Source of the DNA: PALSA-243 sp036268375
GTDB taxonomy: Bacteria > Acidobacteriota > Terriglobia > Bryobacterales > Bryobacteraceae
DNA length: 18,467 nucleotides
NCBI GenBank assembly: GCA_036268375.1
Contig: DATAUH010000584.1
Coordinates: 1-18,467 of the forward strand
Direction of reading: 5' to 3'
The notes under the pieces: model-generated
Seen by the model: only the letters and a program-made list of their open reading frames with translations
What the model was told of the DNA's origin: nothing
Databases searched by the model: none
Shown here: piece after piece, positions 6,948 to 13,376 of the stretch
Layout: every line of letters begins with the position of its first letter
Position numbering within the stretch: the stretch's first letter is position 1
Position numbers and translations under genes: made by a program

Positions 6948-9628
6948 GCTGGATGAAGTATTTCCGGCGCGCAAGGCGCGGGGCCGATTTCGACCAGGAA
7001 TTGGAAGCCCATCTGGCGCATGAGGCAGACATTTTGATCGCGCGCGGCATGAATCCCCGCTCTGCGCGCCAGGCGGCGATACGAAAATTGGGCAACGTTG
7101 CCGCGCTTGCGGAACAGGAACGCGACCGCAACACGCTGGGAGCACTCGAAGGTGCGTGGCGTGACATTCGATATGCCATACGGCAGATCCGGCTGAGCCC
7201 GAGCTACGCCGCAGTAGTGATTCTTTCGATTGCGCTGGGCACGGGCGCCAATACAGCGATCTTTCAGTTGCTCGACGCGGTGCGGTTGCGTAGCCTGCCC
7301 GTACGCGCGCCGCAGGAGCTCGCAAGCGTGTCGATCCCCAAGCCGCGACGGCGCACGGGCAACTTCACGGGCTTTCCCTCGGAGCTGACGAACGCGATGT
7401 GGGAGCGCATTCGGGAACGCCAGCAGGGATTCTCGGGAATGTTCGCGTGGAGTACAGATCGCATCAATCTTTCCCCAGCGGGGCAAGCACGTTTTGCGCA
7501 GGCGCTATGGGTAAGCGGTGATCTCTTCCGGGTATTGGATGTCGCGCCCGTGCTGGGACGAGCTTTCACGAGCGCCGATGATGGATCGCAGTGCAGCTTG
7601 GGCGCGGTGATCAGCTACTCGTTCTGGCAGCGTGAGTTCGGCGGAAACCCGGCGGTAATCGGCCAAAAACTCACTGTAAACACGCTCGCGATGCCGGTGC
7701 TGGGAGTGGCGCCGCCGCAGTTTTTCGGTCTTGACGCGGGCCGAAGGTTTGATGTTGCTTTACCACTCTGCGCCGAACGTGTTGCGGACGGCGGAGACGA
7801 TCGCATCGACACGGCGACCGACTATTGGCTGGGGGTAATGGGGCGGCTGAAGCCTGGATGGACGGTGGAACAGGCAAGCGCGCAACTGAACGCGATTGCG
7901 CCGGGAATTTTCCAGGCCACTTTGCCGCCGGGACAGAATCCGAAGTTTGTAAGCGACTATCTGGCGCTGCATTTGGGCGCGGAAAAGGCAGCCACGGGAC
8001 AATCCGAATTTCGCGGATCGTATGAATCGCCGCTGCTGTTATTGTTGGGTGCGTCGGGTCTCGTTTTGATAATCGCGTGCGCGAATCTGGCGAGCATTGC
8101 GCTGGCGCGAGCGTCGGCGCGAGAGCGTGAGATCGCGGTGCGACTGGCGATCGGCGGCGGGCGCGCCCGCGTGATGCGGCAACTGCTGGCCGAAAGTCTG
8201 GTGTTGGCGCTGATTGGAGCGGCGGCAGGTCTGGCGCTGGGCGGCTTTATCAGCGAGGGTTTGGCGAGAACGTTAGGCGTGGGCGTCTTCTTGGACTTGA
8301 AGCTCGATTGGCGAGTGATCGCCTTCACGAGCGGGGTAGCCATTGTCGCCTGTATGCTGTTTGGGCTCGCGCCCGCGCTGCGAGTGTTCCGCTTGAGCGG
8401 AAGGCTGGCGCAAGCGGCGGGCGGACGCGGCGTCGCCGGCGCGCGAGAGGGCGCCGCGGTTCGCAGAGGACTGGCGATCACGCAAATCGCTCTGTCATTG
8501 GCGCTGGTGACGGGCGCTCTGCTTTTTGTGGGGAGCCTGCGAAACCTAATGCAGCAGGATCCGGGCTTTCAAGCGGAAGGCGTCAATGTCGTGCTGGCCG
8601 ACATCAGCGGATCGTCCATTCCGAAAGCGAGACGGGCGCAGTTCTACCTGGATATGCTGGCGCGGATGCAGGCTTCGAGCGCGGTTCGCGCGGCGTCACT
8701 GGTGGCAGTGACGCCGGTCGGCGGAGGCACCTGGAACATGCCGACGCAGGTGGAGTTGCCCAGTGGAGCGCGCGCCGCGGCGCCGGAAACTTATATGAAC
8801 GAAGTCACCGCGGGTTACTTTGCGGCCATGGGTACGCGCCTTTTGAGCGGCAGAGGTTTCGATGCCACGGATACCTTAAACGCGCCGAAGGTTGCGATCG
8901 TGAACCAGGCGTTCGTTCGTCAATATTTGAAAGGTGCGAACCCGCTGGGCGCGCGTTTGACGAAGGAAGATCAGCCGCGGGAGGCAGGCTACGAAATCAT
9001 AGGTTTGGCGGCGGATGCGAAGTATGCCAACATGCGCGAAGAGTTTCATCCAATCGCTTACCTCGACGCGGCGCAGGATCCAAATGCGGATACGGAGGCT
9101 GCATACGTGGTGCGCGCATCAAACTCGCCGGATGCAGCGGCGCAGGCGATAAAGGCCGCGGCGGCGGAGATGCGGCCGCAGCCCATTCTCGATATTGGTT
9201 CGCTTCCCGCACGGATCGAGCAGTCTCTCACGCAGGAGCGGCTGATGGCGAGGCTTTCGGCCGCGTACGGGTTGCTGGCCGCGATTTTGGCGGCGGTGGG
9301 CGTTTATGGCGCATTGGCGTATCTGGTAACGCGCCGAAAAAACGAGATCGGTGTGCGGATGGCGCTAGGCGCGAGCCGTGGGGCGGTGGTCCGTATGGTG
9401 CTACGCGAGGCGATAAGCGTGGCCGGCGCGGGAATCGTAATCGGCGCAGCGTTGGCAATCGGCGGCACGCGCGTGATTGAGAAGTTTCTATTCGGAATTA
9501 CGCCTGCCAATCCGATCGCAATTGTGCTGGCTTCGCTTGCTCTGGCGGCGTTGGCGATGGCGGCCAGCTATGCGCCAGCGAGGCGCGCGTCAAGCGTGGA
9601 TCCGGCGGAGGCTCTGCGGCGCGAGTAA
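6944..9628 (+). CDS. ADOP-type duplicated orphan ABC transporter permease (MacB/FtsX fold)
   Basis: An 894-residue inner-membrane protein made of two MacB-periplasmic/FtsX units in tandem. The N-terminal cytoplasmic segment (1-85) includes the ARQAAIRKLGN motif typical of these acidobacterial permeases. Hydrophobic helices lie near 88-110, 362-386, 415-437, 458-480, 511-531, 770-795, 822-842 and 857-880. Periplasmic domains fill about 115-360 and 535-765. The FtsX repeats are marked by AREREIAVRLAIGGGRARV (391-409) and RKNEIGVRMALGASRGAVV (798-816). The tail ARRASSVDPAEALRRE is the usual end. No ATPase gene is adjacent, which is why the group is called orphan; the transported substrate is unknown, and MacB relatives act in efflux or lipoprotein and peptide handling. 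Translation is coupled to padR by a four-base overlap. Confidence 0.94.
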   Translation: MSWMKYFRRARRGADFDQELEAHLAHEADILIARGMNPRSARQAAIRKLGNVAALAEQERDRNTLGALEGAWRDIRYAIRQIRLSPSYAAVVILSIALGTGANTAIFQLLDAVRLRSLPVRAPQELASVSIPKPRRRTGNFTGFPSELTNAMWERIRERQQGFSGMFAWSTDRINLSPAGQARFAQALWVSGDLFRVLDVAPVLGRAFTSADDGSQCSLGAVISYSFWQREFGGNPAVIGQKLTVNTLAMPVLGVAPPQFFGLDAGRRFDVALPLCAERVADGGDDRIDTATDYWLGVMGRLKPGWTVEQASAQLNAIAPGIFQATLPPGQNPKFVSDYLALHLGAEKAATGQSEFRGSYESPLLLLLGASGLVLIIACANLASIALARASAREREIAVRLAIGGGRARVMRQLLAESLVLALIGAAAGLALGGFISEGLARTLGVGVFLDLKLDWRVIAFTSGVAIVACMLFGLAPALRVFRLSGRLAQAAGGRGVAGAREGAAVRRGLAITQIALSLALVTGALLFVGSLRNLMQQDPGFQAEGVNVVLADISGSSIPKARRAQFYLDMLARMQASSAVRAASLVAVTPVGGGTWNMPTQVELPSGARAAAPETYMNEVTAGYFAAMGTRLLSGRGFDATDTLNAPKVAIVNQAFVRQYLKGANPLGARLTKEDQPREAGYEIIGLAADAKYANMREEFHPIAYLDAAQDPNADTEAAYVVRASNSPDAAAQAIKAAAAEMRPQPILDIGSLPARIEQSLTQERLMARLSAAYGLLAAILAAVGVYGALAYLVTRRKNEIGVRMALGASRGAVVRMVLREAISVAGAGIVIGAALAIGGTRVIEKFLFGITPANPIAIVLASLALAALAMAASYAPARRASSVDPAEALRRE

Positions 9629-9657
9629 CGAGAGTTGCTCTGTTATCGTGGAGTCTC

Positions 9658-11193
9658 ATGGCTCAAATTCGCCGCGTACTTCTCAGCGTTACCGATAAGA
9701 CAGGTCTCAGTGATTTCGCGCGCGGCCTCGCCTCGCAAGGCGCGGCGCTCATCTCGACAGGTGGTACGGCAAAGCTCTTGCGGGACGCCGGCATCGTGGT
9801 GACGGACGTTTCCGAGGTGACGAAATTTCCGGAGATGATGGATGGGCGCGTGAAGACGCTGCACCCGAATGTGGCAGCGGGAATTTTAGCCATGCGCGCC
9901 AAGCCGGAACACATGAGCGCGCTGGCGGAACATGGCATCGAAGCGATAGACATGGTGGTGGTGAATCTCTACCGTTTCGAGGATGTCGCGGCGAAGGAGG
10001 GTGCGCCACTTGAAGAGCTGATCGAAAACATCGATATCGGCGGGCCGACGATGATCCGCGCAGCAGCAAAGAACTGGCAAGATGTGGCGGTGGTGACTTC
10101 GCCCGAGGACTACGACGCCATCTTGCAAGAGCTGCAGTCGACTGGCGGACTGTCAAAGGAGACGCACTGGAAGCTGGCGCTGAAGGCGTTTCAGACGACC
10201 GCGGCTTACGACACTGCCATCAGCGCGCGTTTGTCGCGCGAAGGCGCAACCGCGCCGGCCGAAATCTTGCCTGGTGAATTGAACATTCGCGCGTCCAAAT
10301 TGATGGGCTTGCGATATGGTGAAAATCCGCATCAGCAGGCGGCGTTGTACGGCAAGCGGGGGCGTGGCGTAGCAGGTGGAGAGCAACTCCACGGCAAAGA
10401 ACTCTCCTATAACAATCTGGTGGACTTGGACGCGGCGTGGCAGCTTGCATCGGAGTTCGAAGATCCCGCGGTGGCCATCATCAAACATACGAATCCGGCC
10501 GGTTGCGCGGAGCAGACCACGCTCGTGGAGGCATACCGCCAGGCGCTGGCGTGCGATCCCGTGTCGGCATATGGAGGCGTGATCGGGATCAATCGCGAAG
10601 TAGATGGCGAGACGGCAACGGAGATTGCAAAGCTGTTCGTGGAGGCGATTGCGGCGCCCGCGTATTCGGCGGAGGCGTTGGCCATTTTGACCGCGAAGAG
10701 GAATCTGCGTCTGATGCGGGTTGCGGCGGGCATAGATCCGCTGGTGGTGAAATCGATATCGGGCGGCTTTCTGGCGCAGACCTCCGACCAGGGCAAGTTC
10801 GACCTCGCGACTACGATCGTGAAATCGAAACGCCCGCCCACGGAAGACGAATGGGCGGCGTTGAAATTCGGTTGGGCCGTGGCGAAACACGTGAAGTCGA
10901 ACGCAATTGTATACGCGCGCGCCGGGCAGACGCTTTCCGTGGGCGCCGGACAGATGAGCCGCGTGGACTCGGTGAAGCTAGGCGCGATGAAAGCGGTGCT
11001 GCCGCTGAAGGGCAGCGTGGTGGCGTCGGACGCTTTCTTTCCATTTGCGGACGGCCTCGAAGAAGCGGCCAAAAACGGCGCGACGGCGTTTATCGAGCCG
11101 GGCGGGTCGGTGCGTGATCAGGACGTGATCGAGGCGGCCGACCGTCTGGGCGTGGCGCTGGTGTTCACTGGCGTGCGCCACTTCCGTCACTAA
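9658..11193 (+). CDS. purH: Bifunctional AICAR formyltransferase / IMP cyclohydrolase
   Basis: A 511-residue cytoplasmic enzyme for the last two steps of purine synthesis: formyl transfer from 10-formyl-THF to AICAR, then ring closure to IMP. The N-terminal MGS-like cyclohydrolase domain (about 1-190) has LSVTDKTGL (9-17), STGGTAKLL (33-41), FPEMMDGRVKTLHP (57-70), and NIDIGGPTMIRAAAKN (124-139). The transferase domain carries LRYGENPHQQAALYG (218-232), the catalytic Lys-His in IKHTNPAGC (276-284), SAYGG (303-307), and the terminal GVRHFRH. All expected motifs are present and length is typical. It follows the permease by 29 bases; whether it shares that transcript is open. A TATCGT box ends eight bases before the ATG and overlaps a GGAG that could also serve as a close ribosome-binding site. 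It converges on the alpha/beta hydrolase gene with 10 bases between stops. Confidence 0.97.
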   Translation: MAQIRRVLLSVTDKTGLSDFARGLASQGAALISTGGTAKLLRDAGIVVTDVSEVTKFPEMMDGRVKTLHPNVAAGILAMRAKPEHMSALAEHGIEAIDMVVVNLYRFEDVAAKEGAPLEELIENIDIGGPTMIRAAAKNWQDVAVVTSPEDYDAILQELQSTGGLSKETHWKLALKAFQTTAAYDTAISARLSREGATAPAEILPGELNIRASKLMGLRYGENPHQQAALYGKRGRGVAGGEQLHGKELSYNNLVDLDAAWQLASEFEDPAVAIIKHTNPAGCAEQTTLVEAYRQALACDPVSAYGGVIGINREVDGETATEIAKLFVEAIAAPAYSAEALAILTAKRNLRLMRVAAGIDPLVVKSISGGFLAQTSDQGKFDLATTIVKSKRPPTEDEWAALKFGWAVAKHVKSNAIVYARAGQTLSVGAGQMSRVDSVKLGAMKAVLPLKGSVVASDAFFPFADGLEEAAKNGATAFIEPGGSVRDQDVIEAADRLGVALVFTGVRHFRH

Positions 11194-11212
11194 AGCCGGA
11201 GCGTTACGGCTT
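11193..11212. terminator. Shared hairpin between the convergent purH and hydrolase genes
   Basis: AAGCCG (11193-11198) and CGGCTT (11207-11212) form a six-base-pair stem with an eight-base loop. The stem and loop take in the last base of the purH stop and the whole hydrolase stop (11204-11206). It is symmetric and could act in both directions, but neither side has a T-run of more than two, so it is weak as an intrinsic terminator. Confidence 0.35.
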
Positions 11213-12487
11213 GATAAAGGCCACGATGTCGTCAAGCACCACCGGCGCAACGTGGCCTGGCTTGCGGTATTCGGCTTCGCTGCCTTTGCCTTCGCCCGCG
11301 ATCAGGTAGTGATTGAGATTGGGGTATTCCTTCAGCACGGCGTCGCGGCGTGAACCCAAGGCCGCCTTCCAGCCTTCGAACTCTTTCGGGATCACCTGAA
11401 AATCGCGGTCGCCCTGAATCACCATAGTTGGAATTTGAAGCTTCTTGGCTTCGGCGGCAGGATCGTAACCGCGTATATCGAGCCAATAGGTCGAGGGCAA
11501 ACCGAAGAGCGTGGGCGCATCGGTGTCGCCCGGGTCCAGATGCTTCACCTTCTGCGCAGCCTGTTTGGTGCGGGCATCAAGTTGCATTCCCTGCGTACCT
11601 GTCGCGCCCATGGATTCGACCGTCTCGACATACCAATCTTCGAGAGACTTCTGCGGCGCGCCTACGATGATGAGACCGGCAAGGTGTCCATCATCGGCTG
11701 CAATGCGCGGCGCGATGTAGCCGCCAACGCCCAGACCGAGTACATAGATTCTCTTGCCGTCGATTTCGGGCTGGCTGCGCAACAGCGCGATTGCTGCGGC
11801 GGCATCGTGAACGATTTCGTCGTCGATGGTGAAAGAGCCTTCCCCCATCTTGGTGGGATACTTCAGATCGCGGTTGTCGAAACGGAGCACGGCCACGCCG
11901 CGCGACGAGAGGCCCTCGGCCAGATCGCGAAACGATTTTAGTGCGAAGACGGAGGCGTCGCGATCGGCCGGGCCGCGATCCTGCAGCAGGATGACGGCGG
12001 CTGCCGGCTTCTTATCCAACGGAATGGTGAGCGTGCCCGGCAGTTTCCATTCGTCGCTCCCGATGGTGACTTCGCGGGTCTGAAAGGCATTGGATTTGAC
12101 GTAATCGGCGTGCTGCCAAGCGACCGCGGCGGGGCGCATGAAGATCTGCGTAATCTGCCCGCTCGCATTCACAGGGAACATGTAGTTAATGCTGCGCTCG
12201 GCGTACTCCACGGGGATGGTGACCATGGAGACCGGTCCCATATCGCCTACGGTAGGCTGGCCGACCTTCTTCACGTCGCCCCAAGCCTTCGTAGTCGCGG
12301 CAAGTTTGCTGAGCTTTTCTTCAGTGTAGGAGTCTTTGGTGGCGGGCGCGATCATCTGGTTCAACTCGGCGTACTTGCCGCCGAGGAAGAGATCGAGCGC
12401 CTTCTTGCCCGTGCCCGCCGGATCTGGCGCCTGAGCCCAGAGGCTCGACACGCACAGTGAAAAACAGAGGACGGGAGTCAGTTTCAC
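11204..12487 (-). CDS. Secreted DUF3887-alpha/beta hydrolase-like protein, nucleophile serine missing
   Basis: A 427-residue exported protein with a signal peptide (about 1-19, ending WAQA). An N-terminal domain resembling DUF3887 (about 25-120) has FLGGKYAELNQM and NYMFPVNASGQITQIFM. The alpha/beta hydrolase fold runs from about 145 to the end, with GPADRD (172-177), VLRFDNRD (200-207), and IVHDAAAAIALLRSQP (225-240). In such proteins the nucleophile elbow normally reads GHSxGG; here it reads GLGVGG at 251-256, with Gly (GGC, codon at 11731-11729) in the Ser place. The oxyanion-side motif usually written HGSGPxDRD is also altered (QDRGPADRD). The acid in GDRDFQV (D362) and the His in NLNHYL (H393) are kept. 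It may therefore be a non-hydrolytic relative, unlike the esterases and peptidases of the family. The start is GTG, with TACCAT six bases upstream. Confidence 0.88.
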   Translation of the reverse strand: MKLTPVLCFSLCVSSLWAQAPDPAGTGKKALDLFLGGKYAELNQMIAPATKDSYTEEKLSKLAATTKAWGDVKKVGQPTVGDMGPVSMVTIPVEYAERSINYMFPVNASGQITQIFMRPAAVAWQHADYVKSNAFQTREVTIGSDEWKLPGTLTIPLDKKPAAAVILLQDRGPADRDASVFALKSFRDLAEGLSSRGVAVLRFDNRDLKYPTKMGEGSFTIDDEIVHDAAAAIALLRSQPEIDGKRIYVLGLGVGGYIAPRIAADDGHLAGLIIVGAPQKSLEDWYVETVESMGATGTQGMQLDARTKQAAQKVKHLDPGDTDAPTLFGLPSTYWLDIRGYDPAAEAKKLQIPTMVIQGDRDFQVIPKEFEGWKAALGSRRDAVLKEYPNLNHYLIAGEGKGSEAEYRKPGHVAPVVLDDIVAFIKP

Positions 12488-12493
12488 AACCTT

Positions 12494-12499
12494 ATGGTA
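12494..12499 (-). promoter_or_regulatory. Candidate -10 box of the alpha/beta hydrolase-like gene
   Basis: TACCAT on the minus strand ends six bases before the GTG start at 12487. The spacing is the same as in padR, so a leaderless start is possible. No good -35 is visible; the intervening AAGG is too close (two bases) to the GTG to be a normal ribosome-binding site. Confidence 0.3.
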
Positions 12500-12578
12500 G
12501 CGCTGTGATCGCTAAACGAATCTGTGAAGCCTGTGAACATGGTGTGCGAACACGGCGCAGGGAGCGAGCGGCGGGCAA

Positions 12579-13226
12579 CTAGACCTTTTTTTCGCCAGGG
12601 CCTTCGAACGCGACGCGAACCAATTGCGAGCGCGAGCGCACGTGGGTCTTTTCGAAGAGAGCCTGCAGGGTGAACTTGACTGCGCCTTCGGTAACACTCA
12701 AATGCTCCGCGATACGGCGATTGCTGAGGCCTTCGAGGAGCAGACCGAGCACGGCGCGCTCCCGCTCCGTGAGCGTATCGAGCAAACCGGGACCGGAGGT
12801 TCGCGGCGCGCGCATGGCGAGGTACTCGATCACCTTTGGATCGAGCCAGACGTCGCCGGCCAACGTGACGCGGATGGCGCGCAGCAAAGAACTTGCGGGG
12901 TTGTGCTTCAGAAAAATTCCACTGATGCCAAGTTGCAGGGCTTCGGCGCTGGATTCGGCGTCCATCGCTCCGCTGACGATGAGAATTTTGCCTGCATACT
13001 GCGCCTGGCGCGCAGCTTGAATGAAAGTGGCGCCGATTCCGTCGGGCAGATTGTAGTCGAGCAGCACCAGATCGACCGAAGGGTCGCGAGTAATGAATTC
13101 GAGCGCTTCTTTTCCCTTGGAGCATTGGCCCGCTATCGTGAAATCGAGTTCGGCTGCCAGAAGACGGCCGAGACTTTCACGAAACAGGACGTGATCGTCA
13201 ACCAGCAGCAGGCGTATAAGATCCAT
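12579..13226 (-). CDS. NarL/LuxR-family DNA-binding response regulator (orphan)
   Basis: A 215-residue response regulator. The receiver domain (about 3-120) has the acidic pair D10-D11, phospho-acceptor D57 in LLDYNLPDG, switch Ser S85 and conserved K107. A linker leads to a LuxR-type helix-turn-helix (about 148-207) with LTERERAVLGLLLEGLSNR (152-170) and RIAEHLSVTEGAVKFTLQ (171-188), close to the NarL DNA-contact pattern. The ATG at 13226 is chosen because MDLIRLLLVDDH is a normal receiver start, although the frame stays open back to 13370 and another ATG lies at 13247. No sensor kinase is next to it, so its partner is unknown. Its upstream region has a promoter (13337-13309), a 12-base direct repeat over the -10 and a palindrome further up, suggesting regulation by a dimeric factor, perhaps itself. 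The C-terminus is basic (GEKKV). Confidence 0.93.
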   Translation of the reverse strand: MDLIRLLLVDDHVLFRESLGRLLAAELDFTIAGQCSKGKEALEFITRDPSVDLVLLDYNLPDGIGATFIQAARQAQYAGKILIVSGAMDAESSAEALQLGISGIFLKHNPASSLLRAIRVTLAGDVWLDPKVIEYLAMRAPRTSGPGLLDTLTERERAVLGLLLEGLSNRRIAEHLSVTEGAVKFTLQALFEKTHVRSRSQLVRVAFEGPGEKKV

Positions 13227-13283
13227 GGGTCCGCCGCAAGTTGCCATGGTAGAGCCGAACAGGCGCCGGACCAACGATTTACG

Positions 13284-13315
13284 GCCAAAAGATAGCGTGT
13301 CCTGCCAAAAGATAG
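13284..13315. repeat. 12-bp direct repeat with 20-bp period over the response-regulator promoter
   Basis: GCCAAAAGATAG occurs at 13284-13295 and again, without mismatch, at 13304-13315 (CTATCTTTTGGC on the gene's strand). The period is 20 bases, close to two turns of the helix, so both copies face the same side of the DNA. The upstream copy contains the predicted -10 TATCTT and the other lies just after the expected transcription start. A tandem operator is the simplest reading. Confidence 0.6.
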
Positions 13316-13337
13316 TCTGAGGACCGAAGGATCGCAA
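13309..13337 (-). promoter_or_regulatory. Predicted sigma70-type promoter of the response-regulator gene
   Basis: On the minus strand TTGCGA (13337-13332) and TATCTT (13314-13309) are separated by exactly 17 bases; each matches the consensus at four of six positions. Transcription would start near 13302, giving a leader of about 75 bases before the ATG at 13226. The -10 lies inside the upstream copy of the 12-base direct repeat. Confidence 0.45.
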
Positions 13338-13356
13338 GGCTCGCTCGACACTTCGG

Positions 13357-13370
13357 TTGTTCTGGAACAA
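13357..13370. promoter_or_regulatory. Perfect palindrome upstream of the response-regulator promoter
   Basis: TTGTTC-TG-GAACAA is a perfect inverted repeat with six-base arms and a two-base centre. It sits about 55-68 bases before the predicted start of the response-regulator transcript and directly behind the TonB-receptor stop codon (13377). Position and form suit an operator for a dimeric activator. As RNA it would form only a short AT-rich stem, so it is a poor terminator. Confidence 0.4.
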
Positions 13371-13376
13371 AATCGA

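Noticed and set aside
8308..9480. Plus-strand open frame of 390 codons inside the ADOP permease in another frame
   Set aside because: The permease frame carries all FtsX/MacB motifs over this stretch; the other frame is rich in Gly/Arg with no motif.
12520..12556. Short TGTGAA direct repeat and GTGT/ACAC inverted repeat between the hydrolase-like gene and the response regulator
   Set aside because: Arms of four to six bases are too short to separate from chance, and they fit no promoter position I could define.
13284..13315. Sigma54 promoter in the TTGGCA...GC stretch between the repeat copies
   Set aside because: The GG and GC dinucleotides are eight bases apart instead of the ten required, and the -12 element is absent.
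13357..13370. SOS (LexA) box
   Set aside because: The arms read GTTC-N2-GAAC; known LexA sites have other spacing or orientation (for example GAAC-N4-GTTC), and no SOS gene is nearby.
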